From the NCBI GenBank assembly GCA_021848725.1, contig JAJZTS010000004.1:1-64000 (forward strand): a stretch of DNA of 64,000 bases. Direction: 5' to 3'. Source of the DNA: Pseudomonadota bacterium (GTDB lineage: Bacteria; Pseudomonadota; Gammaproteobacteria; Burkholderiales; Thiobacillaceae). Under the pieces are notes generated by a model. That model was not told the origin of the DNA. It saw only the letters and a program-made list of their open reading frames with translations, and ran no database searches. The translations under genes were made by a program, and so were the position numbers. Every line of letters starts with the position of its first letter. Positions within the stretch are counted from its first letter, which is position 1. Below are positions 1-9,329 of this stretch, one piece after another.

Positions 1-33
1 GGGTTACAGGTTCGATCCCTGTCGGGCAGGCCA
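1..33 (+). tRNA. tRNA 3' end (truncated by window edge)
   Basis: The window opens inside a tRNA. A T-arm (ACAGG, loop TTCGATC, CCTGT) is followed by the 3' acceptor strand CGGGCAG, discriminator G and an encoded CCA. The anticodon lies outside the window, so the amino acid cannot be read. Arginine is possible because tRNA-Arg often precedes tRNA-His in proteobacterial tRNA clusters, but this is inference only. It lies 8 nt before tRNA-His and is probably co-transcribed with it. Confidence 0.85.
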
Positions 34-41
34 GTTTTAGT

Positions 42-118
42 GGCGGTGGTAGCTCAGTTGGTAGAGCACTGGATTGTGGCTCCAGGTGTCGTGGGTTCGA
101 TTCCCATCCATCGCCCCA
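42..118 (+). tRNA. tRNA-His (GTG)
   Basis: This is a complete cloverleaf with anticodon GTG at 76-78 in the loop TTGTGGC. The acceptor GCGGTGG (43-49) pairs with CCATCGC (108-114). The extra G-1 at position 42 faces discriminator C115, the identity feature of tRNA-His. The T-loop is TTCGATT and CCA is encoded at 116-118. It is the last tRNA of the cluster that enters from the left edge. Confidence 0.96.
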
Positions 119-130
119 TCTTCTTCTTTT

Positions 131-772
131 TCAGCTGCCTTTTCTGATCGGCCTCGGCATGGGGCTGTAGCTGGCCGGCAAGACGCCGGTGGTCCAGTGC
201 TTGCGCCAGGCGGCATAGACGGCATTAGGGTACTGGGCCTGGCCCAGGCTGCCGTTGTAGCGACCGAGGGCGCGGAACAGGTCGCCGTGTTCGATATCCA
301 GGTAGTGGCGCAGGATGGTGCAGCCGTAGCGCAGGTTGGTCCGCAGGTGGAACAGGTTCTGTTCGCGGCTGCCGATCAGGTCGACCCAGAACGGCATCAC
401 TTGCATATAACCGCGGGCGGCGACGCTGGACACGGCATATTTGCGAAAGCCGCTCTCCACCTCGATCAGGCCGAGCACCAGTTCAGGGTCGAGGCCGGCA
501 CGGGTGGCTTCGTAGTGGACGGTCTCGAGAAAGTCGGCGCGGTATTCGGCGTCGGGGATAAAGCGGGTGAGGCGTTGCGACATCAAGCTCAGCCAGGCCT
601 GGACTACGGGCGAATCGGCGAAGGCCGCCTCCACCGCTGTGTCCGCCACGGTCTTGGACAACTGGGTTTTGACGCTGGCCGACAAGGGTTCGTATTTTTG
701 TGCGCCGGCCAGGGCGTGACCTGCCGTCATGCCTAGCGCCAGAATCAGCAGCCTTGTCGTCCCTTTGTTCAC
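131..772 (-). CDS. Lytic murein transglycosylase (SLT domain)
   Basis: This 213-residue secreted protein has a signal peptide (residues 1 to about 22, ending ALA) and a C-terminal SLT (transglycosylase, lysozyme-like) domain. The catalytic glutamate sits in EVESGF, followed by the family signatures GYMQVMPFW and ALGRYNGS. It would cleave peptidoglycan glycan strands in the periplasm to give 1,6-anhydromuropeptides. The GTG start overlaps the proS stop codon (GTGA), so the two genes are translationally coupled. It is a short, single-domain member of the family; the exact subfamily was not resolved. Confidence 0.88.
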   Translation of the reverse strand: MNKGTTRLLILALGMTAGHALAGAQKYEPLSASVKTQLSKTVADTAVEAAFADSPVVQAWLSLMSQRLTRFIPDAEYRADFLETVHYEATRAGLDPELVLGLIEVESGFRKYAVSSVAARGYMQVMPFWVDLIGSREQNLFHLRTNLRYGCTILRHYLDIEHGDLFRALGRYNGSLGQAQYPNAVYAAWRKHWTTGVLPASYSPMPRPIRKGS

Positions 773-2475
773 GCCTTGACCCGCTCCTCGATCATCTTCG
801 CCGCCTCGGTCTGCGGCAGCTTGGTCGCCGCTGCGTCCTGGCGGCCCTGGTATTCCAGCTGGCCTTCCTTCAGACCGCGCTCGCTGACCACGACCCGATG
901 CGGCACGCCGATCAGCTCCATGTCGGCGAACATCACGCCCGGCCGCTCGTCGCGATCATCCAGCACGACATCGATATCGGCCGCCTTCAACTGATTATAG
1001 AGGGCATCCGCCGCTTCTTTGACCGTGGGGTTCTTGCGATAGCCCAGGGCGACGATGGCCAGTTCGAACGGGGCGATGCCCTTGGGAAAGACGATGCCGC
1101 GCTCGTCGTGGCCCTGTTCGATGGCGGCGGCGACGATGCGGGAGACGCCGATGCCGTAGCAGCCCATGACCATGGTTTGGCTCTTGCCCTGCTCGTCGAG
1201 GAACTTGGCCTCCAGCGCCTCGGAGTATTTGGTGCCGAGCTTGAAGATGTGGCCGACCTCGATGCCGCGGCACAGCTCCAGCGTGCCCTGGCCATCCGGG
1301 CTGGGGTCGCCCTCGACCGCGTTGCGCAGGTCGGCGAACACCGGCTCCGGCAGGTCGCGGCCGAAGTTGACCCCGGTGAGGTGATAGCCGGCGACGTTGG
1401 CGCCGCAGACGAAATCGGCGACGTTCATCAGTGCCCGGTCGGCGACGATGGGTAGGTTCAGGCCGACTGGGCCGATGGAGCCGGGCGGGCAGCCGGCGGC
1501 GGCATGGACCTCGGCATCGGTGGCGAAGGTGAGCGGGGCGAAGACCTCGGTCAGCTTGCCGGCCTTGACCTCATTCAGCTCGTGGTCGCCGCGCAAGAGC
1601 AGGGCGACCAGGCCCTTTTCGCCCTTGACGATCAGGGTCTTCACCACCCGGTCGGCCGGTACTTTCAGGAACGCGGTGACCTCGGCGATGCTGTGCTTGC
1701 CCGGGGTGGCCACTTCCTGCTTGGCCTGGCTCGGCGCCGGGCGGCTGCCTTGGGGCGCCAGGGCCTCGGCCATTTCGACGTTGGCGGCATAGTCGGAGTT
1801 GGGGCAGAAGGCGATGGCATCCTCGCCGGAGTCGGCCAGGACATGGAACTCGTGCGAGCCGGAGCCGCCGATGGCGCCGGTGTCGGCGGCCACGGCGCGG
1901 AACTTGAGGCCCAGCCGGGTGAAGATGCGGCTGTAGGTGTCGTACATCGTGCGGTAGGTCTCGTCCAGGCTGGCTGCGTCGGCGTGGAAGGAGTAGGCGT
2001 CCTTCATCAGGAACTCGCGGGCGCGCATGACGCCGAAGCGGGGCCGGATCTCGTCGCGGAACTTGGTCTGCACCTGGTAGAAGTTGACCGGCAACTGGCG
2101 GTAGGAGCGGATCTCCTTGCGCGCGAGGTCGGTGATCACCTCCTCGTGGGTCGGGCCGAACAGGAAGTCGCGCTGGTGGCGGTCCTTGATCTTCAGCATC
2201 TGCGGTCCGAACACGTCCCAGCGGCCGGATTCCTGCCACAGCTCAGCCGGGATCACTGCCGGCATCAAGAGCTCGATGGCGCCGGCGCGGTTCATCTCCT
2301 CGCGCACGATGGTCTCCACCTTGCGCAGGATGCGCAGGCCCAACGGCATCCAGGTATAGAGGCCGGAGCCCAGGCGCTTGATCAGGCCGGCCCGGAGCAT
2401 CAGCTTGTGGCTGACCAGTTCGGCCTCGGCCGGGGCTTCTTTGCTGGTGGAGAGGAAGAATTGGGAGGTGCGCAT
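769..2475 (-). CDS. proS: Prolyl-tRNA synthetase
   Basis: This 568-residue class II aminoacyl-tRNA synthetase charges tRNA-Pro. Motif 2 is visible at about residues 139-160 ([10 protein letters not shown], then REFLMKD). A YbaK-like editing insertion follows (about 235-380) and hydrolyses Ala-tRNA-Pro, then motif 3 ([10 protein letters not shown]) and an anticodon-binding C-terminus. This is the bacterial type with the editing insert. The start is the ATG at 2475, giving the family N-terminus MRTSQFFLS; an upstream in-frame ATG at 2517 would add 14 residues unlike the family. It is divergent from the spermidine-synthase-like gene and leads into the transglycosylase. Confidence 0.97.
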   Translation of the reverse strand: MRTSQFFLSTSKEAPAEAELVSHKLMLRAGLIKRLGSGLYTWMPLGLRILRKVETIVREEMNRAGAIELLMPAVIPAELWQESGRWDVFGPQMLKIKDRHQRDFLFGPTHEEVITDLARKEIRSYRQLPVNFYQVQTKFRDEIRPRFGVMRAREFLMKDAYSFHADAASLDETYRTMYDTYSRIFTRLGLKFRAVAADTGAIGGSGSHEFHVLADSGEDAIAFCPNSDYAANVEMAEALAPQGSRPAPSQAKQEVATPGKHSIAEVTAFLKVPADRVVKTLIVKGEKGLVALLLRGDHELNEVKAGKLTEVFAPLTFATDAEVHAAAGCPPGSIGPVGLNLPIVADRALMNVADFVCGANVAGYHLTGVNFGRDLPEPVFADLRNAVEGDPSPDGQGTLELCRGIEVGHIFKLGTKYSEALEAKFLDEQGKSQTMVMGCYGIGVSRIVAAAIEQGHDERGIVFPKGIAPFELAIVALGYRKNPTVKEAADALYNQLKAADIDVVLDDRDERPGVMFADMELIGVPHRVVVSERGLKEGQLEYQGRQDAAATKLPQTEAAKMIEERVKA

Positions 2476-2517
2476 GATAGGCTTGGGGGATTCGGAATAA
2501 AGCGCGGATTCTAGCAA

Positions 2518-3303
2518 ATGCGGTTGTTTTCAAGGCAGCGGACCCAGGGCCAGGGTGGCTTCGACCCGGTTGAGATCAGTGAAAAAGGCGGCGTCCGCTT
2601 TCTGCACCTGGGCGGCATGGCCGTGCAGAGCGCCATGCGCTTGCGCGACCCCTTCGCGCTGGAACTGGAATACACCCGGGCGATGATGGCCTTTCTGTTG
2701 TTCCACCCCGAGCCGCGCGAGGCCGCGCTAATCGGCTTGGGTGGCGGCTCCATCGCCAAGTGCATCCATCGCAACCTGCCGGCGTGCCGGCTGACCGCGG
2801 TGGAGCTCAACCCGGGGGTGATTTCGGCAGCGCGGGCCTATTTCTTCCTGCCGCCCGACGACGAGCGGCTTCAGGTGATCGAGGGCGATGGCGCGGCCTT
2901 TGTCCGCGAGCAGCCGGACAGCCGCGACGTGCTGCTGGTCGATGCCTACGATGCCAAGCGTATCGTCGAGGCCTTGGCCAGCGCTGAGTTCTACCAAGCC
3001 TGTTATGCCCATCTGCGGCCCGGCGGGGTGGCGGCCTTCAATCTCTGGGGCTCGGAAGACCGTTTCGGCATCTATCTCCATCGGATCGGTCAGGCCTTTG
3101 GCGGCCATACGCTGATCCTGCCCGCCGAGAAGAAGAGCAATATCATCGTGTTCGGCTTCAAGCCGCCATTGCCGGATCCGGGCTTTCAAACGTTGGCTGC
3201 GCGGGCGCGCGAGCTGGAGGGGGTTCTCGGGCTGGAATTCCCTGGCTTCGTTGACCGGATGCGGGCCTTCAATAACGTCGGCAACAGCGGCTTTGCCCTC
3301 TAG
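2518..3303 (+). CDS. Spermidine synthase-like methyltransferase-fold protein
   Basis: This 261-residue protein has a Rossmann fold of the polyamine synthase (PABS) type. The nucleoside-binding glycine motif GLGGGS is at residues 73-78, the acidic ribose contact is in VELNP (E96), GDGA is at 123-126, and LVDAYD is near residue 140. These match spermidine synthases and their non-canonical relatives. No speD (AdoMet decarboxylase) lies nearby, so a true aminopropyl transfer role is not shown. The ATG at 2518 has no clear Shine-Dalgarno and the gap to the divergent proS is only 42 bp. A later start is possible. Confidence 0.75.
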   Translation: MRLFSRQRTQGQGGFDPVEISEKGGVRFLHLGGMAVQSAMRLRDPFALELEYTRAMMAFLLFHPEPREAALIGLGGGSIAKCIHRNLPACRLTAVELNPGVISAARAYFFLPPDDERLQVIEGDGAAFVREQPDSRDVLLVDAYDAKRIVEALASAEFYQACYAHLRPGGVAAFNLWGSEDRFGIYLHRIGQAFGGHTLILPAEKKSNIIVFGFKPPLPDPGFQTLAARARELEGVLGLEFPGFVDRMRAFNNVGNSGFAL

Positions 3304-3374
3304 TCGAAGCGGCTTTTCTCCCGCCGCGAAGGGTGGGAGAATGGAAACAATTCATGAACTTTTAAGGTGCGGCC

Positions 3375-3923
3375 ATGATCGACAAAGACGGTTACCGGCC
3401 GAACGTCGGGATTGTGCTCTGCAATACCCGCAACGAGGTGTTCTGGGGCAAACGCATCCGCCAGTCCTCGTGGCAGTTTCCACAGGGCGGCATCAAGAGC
3501 GGCGAGTCGGCCGAGGAGGCCATGTACCGGGAGCTGACCGAAGAGGTCGGCCTGGAGCCTGTCCATGTGCGCATCCTCGGGCGTACCCGCAGCTGGTTGC
3601 GCTACGACGTGCCCAAGGATTGGGTGCGCAAGGAATGGCGCGGCCATTACCGCGGCCAAAAGCAGATTTGGTTCTTGTTGCGCTTGGTTGGCCGCGAATG
3701 TGACGTCCGGCTGAAGGCGAGCGATCATCCCGAGTTCGATGCTTGGCGTTGGCACCAATATTGGCAGCCGGCCGAAGAGGTGGTCGAATTCAAACGCGAG
3801 GTCTATCGTTTGGCCTTGGGCGAGTTGGAGAAATTCCTCCAGGCCGATGCCGCGCCGCGCGTGCGCCATCCTTATCTCCATGTTTTGCATACTCACGGCG
3901 GCGGCCGTGGGTATGAACGTTGA
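3375..3923 (+). CDS. rppH: RNA pyrophosphohydrolase RppH
   Basis: This 182-residue Nudix hydrolase removes pyrophosphate from 5'-triphosphate mRNA and so exposes it to RNase E decay. The Nudix box runs from G38 to L60, with the metal-binding RELTEE at 52-57. The N-terminus [15 protein letters not shown] and the downstream WFLLRL and FKREVY segments are typical of RppH. Length is slightly above the E. coli protein because of a C-terminal tail rich in His, Gly and Arg. It sits opposite proS and upstream of a CBS protein. Confidence 0.95.
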   Translation: MIDKDGYRPNVGIVLCNTRNEVFWGKRIRQSSWQFPQGGIKSGESAEEAMYRELTEEVGLEPVHVRILGRTRSWLRYDVPKDWVRKEWRGHYRGQKQIWFLLRLVGRECDVRLKASDHPEFDAWRWHQYWQPAEEVVEFKREVYRLALGELEKFLQADAAPRVRHPYLHVLHTHGGGRGYER

Positions 3924-3950
3924 CCCCGTAAAACCAAAGGCAATCGAATC

Positions 3951-4544
3951 ATGAGCGAAAACTACAACGTCATCCCGTCCGCCCCCCTGCAGAAAGGGGC
4001 CAGCTTCCAAAAACCGAGCCAGGCCTTGCCTGAGAGGGTGAGCTTGGACGACCCGGCGTTGATGGTGATGACTGATTTCCGCAGCGTCACCGCCCATAAC
4101 ACCCACCCGCTGGAGAGCATCGAGTCGGCTCGGCTCAAGATGATCAACCGTTCGGTGCGTCTGCTCTTGGTGGTGGACGAGCAGAACCACATCCTGGGTT
4201 TGGTGACCTCGACCGATCTCACGAGCGAAAAGCCGATGCAGATCATCCAGACCCAGGGCATTCGCTACAGCGACGTGCTGGTCAAGGACATCATGACCCC
4301 GCGCGAGAAGATCGAGGTGCTGTGTATGGACGATCTGGTCAAGGCCAGGGTTGGCGATATCGTCGCCACCTTGCGGACTTGCGGCCGTCAGCATGCGCTG
4401 GTCGGCGAACGGCAGGCCGATCGCAGCCAAGTCCTGCGTGGCGTGTTCTCGGCCTCGCAGATATCCCGTCAGCTTGGTGCGCCGGTGCATGCCATCGATG
4501 TGGCACGCACTTTCGCCGAGATCGGCGCGGAATTGACGCGCTAA
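3951..4544 (+). CDS. CBS-domain protein
   Basis: This 197-residue cytoplasmic protein carries two CBS modules, at about residues 42-97 and 110-170. Recognisable segments are RLLLVVDEQNHILGLVTSTDL in the first and DIMTPREK at the start of the second. Paired CBS modules form a Bateman unit that usually senses adenine nucleotides. There is no fused catalytic domain. The next gene starts 4 nt after its stop, so the two are probably one transcript. The ligand and target are unknown. Confidence 0.85.
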   Translation: MSENYNVIPSAPLQKGASFQKPSQALPERVSLDDPALMVMTDFRSVTAHNTHPLESIESARLKMINRSVRLLLVVDEQNHILGLVTSTDLTSEKPMQIIQTQGIRYSDVLVKDIMTPREKIEVLCMDDLVKARVGDIVATLRTCGRQHALVGERQADRSQVLRGVFSASQISRQLGAPVHAIDVARTFAEIGAELTR

Positions 4545-4548
4545 GGCT

Positions 4549-4914
4549 ATGGAACTCACGGTGCGCCCAGGCCAGCAGCTGCTTGGCGCACCGAATTGGC
4601 AAGCTGGTCAACCGCTATGGCAGCGGGTGCCAAAACGCGATGCCCAGGGGCATTTGTTGGCCGATTTCGTCATGGGGGCGCCTAGCCTGAAGGGGTGGCT
4701 GCCGGGCGAGTTCGCGCCGTGGTTGACCCTGGTCGAGGGCGCGCTCAAGCGTTTCGGCCCCGCGGTGGTGTTTGCCGATTTCAATCTCCAAACCCGCCTG
4801 CTTTGGGTGTCGCACGAGGCGCGGCGCGGTCTGGGCCTACAGATCGTGGCGGCGCTGCGGGCGGTGGCCCCGGAGTTGCTGCTGGTGGCGCAGCCCGCTG
4901 ACCTGGCCAGATGA
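4549..4914 (+). CDS. Unknown 121-residue protein downstream of CBS gene
   Basis: I do not recognise this family. The ORF encodes 121 residues with no signal peptide or clear membrane segment. It has a tryptophan-rich N-terminal half (NWQAGQPLWQR, LKGWLPGEFAPW) and an Ala/Leu-rich helical C-terminus. It begins 4 nt after the CBS gene stop, in the same codon-usage style, which supports real translation and a functional link. A role as a partner of the CBS protein is only inference. Confidence 0.65.
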   Translation: MELTVRPGQQLLGAPNWQAGQPLWQRVPKRDAQGHLLADFVMGAPSLKGWLPGEFAPWLTLVEGALKRFGPAVVFADFNLQTRLLWVSHEARRGLGLQIVAALRAVAPELLLVAQPADLAR

Positions 4915-5111
4915 TCTAGGACTTACCCGGCCCGATAATATTTGAGTAAAATGCTTGGCTAATTGCCGCTAGCTGATGCGCCCCGCTGCTTAGTCGACGG
5001 AATGACCTTGAAATTCGACGCATTGCCGTCAGTTATCCGGGTGGCGATCGAGGCTTGAGCCCCCAGGGCGCGGGGCGCCGGTTTTACGTTTAATTCAATA
5101 GAGGCTCTACG

Positions 5112-6200
5112 ATGTCAGTGACCGAACAGCAAGTGCAAGCAGCTCTAAAGGAGCTGATCGACCCCAATACCCAGCGCGATTTCATCAGCACCAAATCCGT
5201 CCGCAACATCAAGATCGACGGCGGCAAGGTCAGCTTCGATGTGGTGCTGCCCTACCCGGCCAAGCTGGTGCAAGGCCAGATCAAACAGATGGTCGAAGAC
5301 AAGGTCAAAACCGTGGCAGGCGTCGAGTCGGCCGCTGCCAATATTTCCTGGAAGATCGTCGCTCATGGTGTGCAGAAAGGCGTCAAGCTGATCCCCGGCG
5401 TGAAGAACATTATCGCCGTCGCCTCTGGCAAGGGCGGCGTCGGCAAATCGACCACCGCCGTGAACCTGGCTCTGGCCCTGGCCGCTGAGGGGGCCAGCGT
5501 CGGCATGCTCGACGCCGACATCTACGGCCCGTCGCAACCGACCATGTTGGGTATTCATGGCCGCCCGGAGTCGGCCGATGGTGAGAACTTGGAGCCGATG
5601 ATCGGTCACGGCATCCAGGCCATGTCCATCGGGTTCCTGATCGACGTCGACACCCCCATGGTTTGGCGCGGCCCCATGGTCACCCAGGCCTTGGAGCAGT
5701 TGCTCAACAACACCAAGTGGAAGGACATCGATTACCTGGTAATCGACCTGCCGCCGGGCACCGGCGACATCCAGCTGACCCTGGCCCAGCGCGTGCCGGT
5801 GACCGGCGCCGTGATCGTAACCACGCCGCAGGACATCGCCCTGATCGACGCCCGCAAGGGCCTGAAGATGTTCGAGAAGGTGGGTGTGCCCATCCTCGGT
5901 ATCGTCGAGAACATGTCGCTGCATATCTGCTCGAAGTGCGGCTGTGAAGAGCGCATCTTCGGCGAGGGTGGCGGCGAGAAGATGTGCAAGGACTACAGCG
6001 TCGAGTTCCTCGGCGGCCTGCCGCTGGATATCCACATCCGCGAGGATGCCGACTCCGGCAAGCCTTCCGTGGTGGCCGACCCGAACGGCCGGGTGGCCGA
6101 GATCTATCGCCAGATCGCCCGCCGCGTGGCGGTCAAGGTCGGCGACCTGGCGGTGGACCACAGCTCCAAGTTCCCTAGCATCGTGATCCAAAATACGTGA
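5112..6200 (+). CDS. apbC: Iron-sulfur cluster carrier ATPase ApbC (Mrp)
   Basis: This 362-residue Mrp/NBP35-family P-loop ATPase carries [4Fe-4S] clusters to apo-proteins. An N-terminal MIP18-like (DUF59) domain occupies about residues 1-85. The deviant Walker A, SGKGGVGKST, is at about 105-114. The cluster-binding CxxC is C273/C276 with a further C278. YLVIDLPPGTGD is the Walker B/switch region. The start has a plausible Shine-Dalgarno (AGAGGC). In many betaproteobacteria apbC is followed directly by dcd; here a two-gene islet separates them. Confidence 0.96.
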   Translation: MSVTEQQVQAALKELIDPNTQRDFISTKSVRNIKIDGGKVSFDVVLPYPAKLVQGQIKQMVEDKVKTVAGVESAAANISWKIVAHGVQKGVKLIPGVKNIIAVASGKGGVGKSTTAVNLALALAAEGASVGMLDADIYGPSQPTMLGIHGRPESADGENLEPMIGHGIQAMSIGFLIDVDTPMVWRGPMVTQALEQLLNNTKWKDIDYLVIDLPPGTGDIQLTLAQRVPVTGAVIVTTPQDIALIDARKGLKMFEKVGVPILGIVENMSLHICSKCGCEERIFGEGGGEKMCKDYSVEFLGGLPLDIHIREDADSGKPSVVADPNGRVAEIYRQIARRVAVKVGDLAVDHSSKFPSIVIQNT

Positions 6201-6214
6201 AACGTAAGACGTGT

Positions 6215-6244
6215 GGGGTGAGGAGGTGCATATCTCCTCACCCC
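6215..6244 (+). terminator. Strong hairpin after apbC
   Basis: An 11-bp perfect stem (GGGGTGAGGAG with CTCCTCACCCC) closes an 8-nt loop 14 nt after the apbC stop. Only two T residues follow, so it is either a weak intrinsic terminator or a 3'-end stabiliser. Confidence 0.5.
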
Positions 6245-6500
6245 TTGCGAGGCCATGCTTGGCTGCAGGCATAAAACTAGGTCGCTCATAGACCTGAAAC
6301 GCTTGGCGTTCATTTACCCTGTTCGTCCTATCTAGGGTGAAACAGTCTCTATATGTCTTCTGGCCTAAAGGCATATAACCAATGGCCGATGTTGCCTGAT
6401 CTCGTGATGTGCTAGTTTGCATTCGGCCATTCGTTCCGGATTTCAAATTACCGGGAAAATTGGTCCAAATTTCAATTTAAAAATCAGGGAGCACACCATC
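6245..6500. other. Gene-free, AT-richer left border of the subtilase islet
   Basis: This stretch holds no convincing ORF, RNA gene or clear promoter. Its base composition becomes visibly AT-richer than the flanking housekeeping DNA, and it ends in the Shine-Dalgarno CAGGGAG of the subtilase gene. It probably contains the subtilase promoter, but I cannot place a convincing -35/-10 pair. Confidence 0.4.
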
Positions 6501-7829
6501 ATGCGCAACATATTGCTATCGGCCATGGTTTTCTCCATCGCCATTACATCGACAATTCGGCCTGCTGCTGCGGGCGTCATTGAGGGCTCATACATTGTCA
6601 CCTTCAAAAAAGACGCTGGCATGGTGCTGCCAGCGACCGCTGAGAATCGGGTAAAGGGGCCAATCCCTTTCGGGCAGCATAGCACTGGCCAAAACAAGCG
6701 TGAGCTGGCGGCCAAGTTGGGCACCACGGGTGAAGTGGCGTTAATCTTGGATGCCATCAATGCGGTAAATATAAAAATGGATGCGAAGGAAGCGGAGAGG
6801 CTAAGGCAGGATAAACGTGTATTGCGTGTTACCCAAAGCGTGATACCGACACCTTATATCACCCAGGATGCAACGTACAATTGGGGGCTGGATAGATTTG
6901 ATTCTAAAACCGCCGATCTGAACAATACATACAACTATACCAATACAGGCGCCGGTCGAACGATCTGGATTCTGGATTCCGGTTTGGCCTTGTCCAATCC
7001 GACTGTGGCAGCGGAATTCGGCCCTCGCGCATCGATATTCTACGATTGGTTTAATACTGTTCCGTATGGCGATGATTGTTCTTTTAATAGTCACGGAACC
7101 AAGGTGGCTAGTGTTGCGGGGGGTAGTACTCTTGGCACAGGAAGGGGCGCAACGTTAAATATTGTAAAACTAACCAATTGGCCGGCCGGTGGGTCGACAT
7201 GCGGCACTGATCCCGGTATAGACACATTTTTAGGTTCTCTCAATTGGTTGGCTACTCCGGGCAATGCTTCGAGGGGGTCAATCGTAAATCTGAGTTTTGG
7301 ATTTTCAAACTCTACCTGCACCGCTGCAACCAATCCTGATTGGGACAATGCTATTCGAGGTATGCACAACAATGCGGGTCTTATCGTTGTGGTCGCTGCC
7401 GGAAATAATGGATGTAATGTTGCTGATTTTTCGATGACCAATCTGCCGGAAGCGTTTGTTGTCGGTGGAACCAGCAACGAAGGCTTATACTTAGCAAGTA
7501 ATAGATATGATGCCCTTTATTCCAATGCCTATGGCAGCACTAATACTGGGGCCAACGTATCCACTTTTGCTCCGGCAGAAGACGTTAGAGCGATGATGAA
7601 TAATGGGCTTGTGCCACGCGAAAGTGGAACCTCGCTAGCTGCTCCCTATATTGCTGGTGTGTTCGCTGTTGCATGCCAGGCAGCGGGGACATATTGCGAT
7701 ACAGCGCCCATGGCTAACGTTTATAGTGATCTCAGGAATACCGGTGAACTAAACACGGTTAAAAACGCAGATGGCAGCACCCCGTTACCCAATGGATCAA
7801 CTTCCCGATTCATATGGCAGCAATGGTGA
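6501..7829 (+). CDS. Secreted subtilisin-like serine protease (S8) with I9 propeptide
   Basis: This is a 442-residue pre-pro-protease. A signal peptide (about 1-24, ending AAA) is followed by an inhibitor-I9-type propeptide (about 28-115, with SYIVTFKKD). The catalytic domain carries the triad D159 (WILDSG), H198 (NSHGTKVAS) and S378 (SGTSLAAPYIAG), plus the oxyanion segment VVAAGNNG. Several cysteines suggest disulfides in an exported enzyme, and all triad residues are present. The start at 6501 follows a good ribosome site; an in-frame upstream ATG at 6417 would bury the signal peptide. Codon and base use are AT-richer than neighbouring genes, suggesting acquisition. Confidence 0.93.
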   Translation: MRNILLSAMVFSIAITSTIRPAAAGVIEGSYIVTFKKDAGMVLPATAENRVKGPIPFGQHSTGQNKRELAAKLGTTGEVALILDAINAVNIKMDAKEAERLRQDKRVLRVTQSVIPTPYITQDATYNWGLDRFDSKTADLNNTYNYTNTGAGRTIWILDSGLALSNPTVAAEFGPRASIFYDWFNTVPYGDDCSFNSHGTKVASVAGGSTLGTGRGATLNIVKLTNWPAGGSTCGTDPGIDTFLGSLNWLATPGNASRGSIVNLSFGFSNSTCTAATNPDWDNAIRGMHNNAGLIVVVAAGNNGCNVADFSMTNLPEAFVVGGTSNEGLYLASNRYDALYSNAYGSTNTGANVSTFAPAEDVRAMMNNGLVPRESGTSLAAPYIAGVFAVACQAAGTYCDTAPMANVYSDLRNTGELNTVKNADGSTPLPNGSTSRFIWQQW

Positions 7830-7852
7830 TTTTTTGGCGCAATGCAATTCCA

Positions 7853-7881
7853 TAGCGAACCCCTCATTATGGGGTTCGCTA
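7853..7881 (+). terminator. Hairpin after subtilase gene
   Basis: An 11-bp perfect stem (TAGCGAACCCC with GGGGTTCGCTA) has a 7-nt loop and begins 23 nt after the subtilase stop. No T-tract follows, so it may be a weak terminator or an mRNA stabiliser before the next gene. Confidence 0.5.
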
Positions 7882-7932
7882 ATGGGGCGCCTCCTTGCCG
7901 GCTAGCAATCGTTAATCCATTGGAGGTACATA

Positions 7933-8484
7933 GTGCGCTATATAAATATCCTGCCCCTGACCATCGCTTTATTACCCGCCATGTCCGCTTTGGGGGCAGA
8001 CGCTCCGGTTTATAAAAACGGGTTGCTTACGATTCCCACTGTGAACACCGCCGAGCAAGTCGGCCAATATCAGGATGTCACCTTCAAGCTCACCGAACAA
8101 GGCTACTGGCAGTTATCCAGTTTAAAAGCTATGGGCTCCGTCATCGGGAATTCAGGCCTTGGATTGGCACCAATAAGCAAAGTGGAGGTGGTAAAGACCG
8201 ATACGTTTCCTACGCAAGTATTCTTGCGTGTAAGCGGCGCGTTCTCCGATGGCTGTCCGCACATGGGACAAGTCAATCAAAGGCTGGAAAATAATCGGTT
8301 CGATATTACGGTCGCTAACCAATATGTTGTTGGCATCCCCTGCCCGGCGATTCAAACACCCTTTGTTAAGACCTTCCCCTTGGCCGTTTATGGCTTGAGC
8401 GCCGGCGCTTATTCCTACAACGTCAACGGCACCACGGGCACGTTCACCTTGGCGACGGACAACAAGTATCCTGGCGATTACTAG
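7933..8484 (+). CDS. Unknown secreted protein downstream of subtilase
   Basis: I do not recognise this family. The 183-residue product has an N-terminal signal peptide (about 1-21, cleavage near SALGA) and a mature part rich in beta-type segments, Thr and Gly. It has two cysteines (in DGCPHM and GIPCPA) that could pair in the periplasm or outside the cell. The GTG start lies 6 nt after a clear GGAGG. It shares the AT-richer composition of the subtilase gene, about 100 bp upstream. A substrate, inhibitor or partner relationship with the protease is possible but unproven. Confidence 0.75.
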   Translation: MRYINILPLTIALLPAMSALGADAPVYKNGLLTIPTVNTAEQVGQYQDVTFKLTEQGYWQLSSLKAMGSVIGNSGLGLAPISKVEVVKTDTFPTQVFLRVSGAFSDGCPHMGQVNQRLENNRFDITVANQYVVGIPCPAIQTPFVKTFPLAVYGLSAGAYSYNVNGTTGTFTLATDNKYPGDY

Positions 8485-8573
8485 GCTTTAATATCCCAGT
8501 AGGCAATATGGGTGGCAGGGCGTGAGGCGGTGTAGAATCGTCTCACTCCTAACCCCTCACTCCTCACGCGAAT

Positions 8574-9140
8574 ATGAGCATCAAATCCGACAAGTGGATT
8601 CGGCGCATGGCCGAGCAGCAGGGCATGATCGAGCCGTTCGAGCCGGGCCAGGTCAAGAGCGTCAACGGCCACAGCATCGTCTCCTACGGCACATCGAGTT
8701 ACGGCTACGATGTGCGCTGCGCCAACGAGTTCAAGCTGTTCACCGACATCAACACCACCATTGTCGACCCCAAGTCCTTCGATCCCAACAGCTTCGTCGA
8801 GGTCAAGGGCGATTCCTGCATCATTCCGCCCAATTCCTTCGCCCTGGCCCGCACGGTCGAGTATTTCCGCATCCCGCGTAGCGTATTGACCATCTGCCTG
8901 GGCAAGAGCACCTATGCCCGCTGCGGGATCATCGTCAACGTCACGCCCTTGGAACCGGAGTGGGAAGGTCACGTGACCCTGGAGTTTTCCAATACCACGC
9001 CGCTGCCGGCCCGTATCTACGCCAACGAGGGCGTGGCCCAAATGCTGTTCCTGGAGTCGGACGAGGTCTGTGAGACGTCTTACCGTGACCGGGGCGGCAA
9101 ATACCAGGGCCAGACCGGCGTCACCCTGCCTAAAATCTAG
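8574..9140 (+). CDS. dcd: dCTP deaminase
   Basis: This 188-residue enzyme deaminates dCTP to dUTP, the main source of dTMP precursors in proteobacteria. It matches the family over its whole length: [23 protein letters not shown] at the start, SSYGYDVRC, the catalytic-loop region with [11 protein letters not shown], the conserved EGVAQMLF, and [12 protein letters not shown] near the C-terminus. Length equals the E. coli type. It lies between the subtilase islet and the decarboxylase. Confidence 0.97.
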   Translation: MSIKSDKWIRRMAEQQGMIEPFEPGQVKSVNGHSIVSYGTSSYGYDVRCANEFKLFTDINTTIVDPKSFDPNSFVEVKGDSCIIPPNSFALARTVEYFRIPRSVLTICLGKSTYARCGIIVNVTPLEPEWEGHVTLEFSNTTPLPARIYANEGVAQMLFLESDEVCETSYRDRGGKYQGQTGVTLPKI

Positions 9141-9224
9141 GCGAGGCATCCATCCTGGCCGGCCAATGCAATTTCTACCCCACGCCGGCCGGATGCTCCC
9201 TATAATCCGCGCTTTCCTTTAATC

Positions 9225-9311
9225 CCCTCTCCCCTCGGGAGAGGGTTAGGGTGAGGGATTCTGCCGATCCAGCTACCCTCACCCCCGGCCCCTCTCCCGA
9301 TGGGAGAGGGG
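9225..9311. repeat. Inverted pair of GGGAGAGGG palindromes (REP-like)
   Basis: Two hairpins face each other. The first (9225-9245, CCCTCTCCC/GGGAGAGGG, loop CTC) is followed by TTAGGGTGAGGG. The second is the mirror unit: CCCTCACCCC, then CCCCTCTCCC/GGGAGAGGGG (9289-9311, loop GAT). This layout is that of dispersed REP/BIME-type palindromes common in proteobacterial genomes. The pair lies between dcd and the decarboxylase start and would form strong structure in that mRNA leader. A related single unit occurs at 25336-25371. Confidence 0.8.
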
Positions 9312-9329
9312 GGCGAATGGAGTAAGGCC

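Noticed and set aside
1-130. tRNA-associated integration site at the left edge
   Set aside because: Directly after tRNA-His comes the normal transglycosylase-proS pair; no integrase or repeated tRNA end is seen.
2518-3303. Polyamine biosynthesis unit with the decarboxylase at 9330
   Set aside because: The two genes are about 6 kb apart, in different transcription units, with no speD, speB or speC between them. The functional link is not supported by the sequence.
6234-8567. CTCCTCAC at both ends of the subtilase islet as a possible target-site duplication
   Set aside because: An 8-bp match in C/T-rich DNA (6234-6241 and 8560-8567) is not convincing, there is no mobile-element gene, and the left copy is part of a hairpin.
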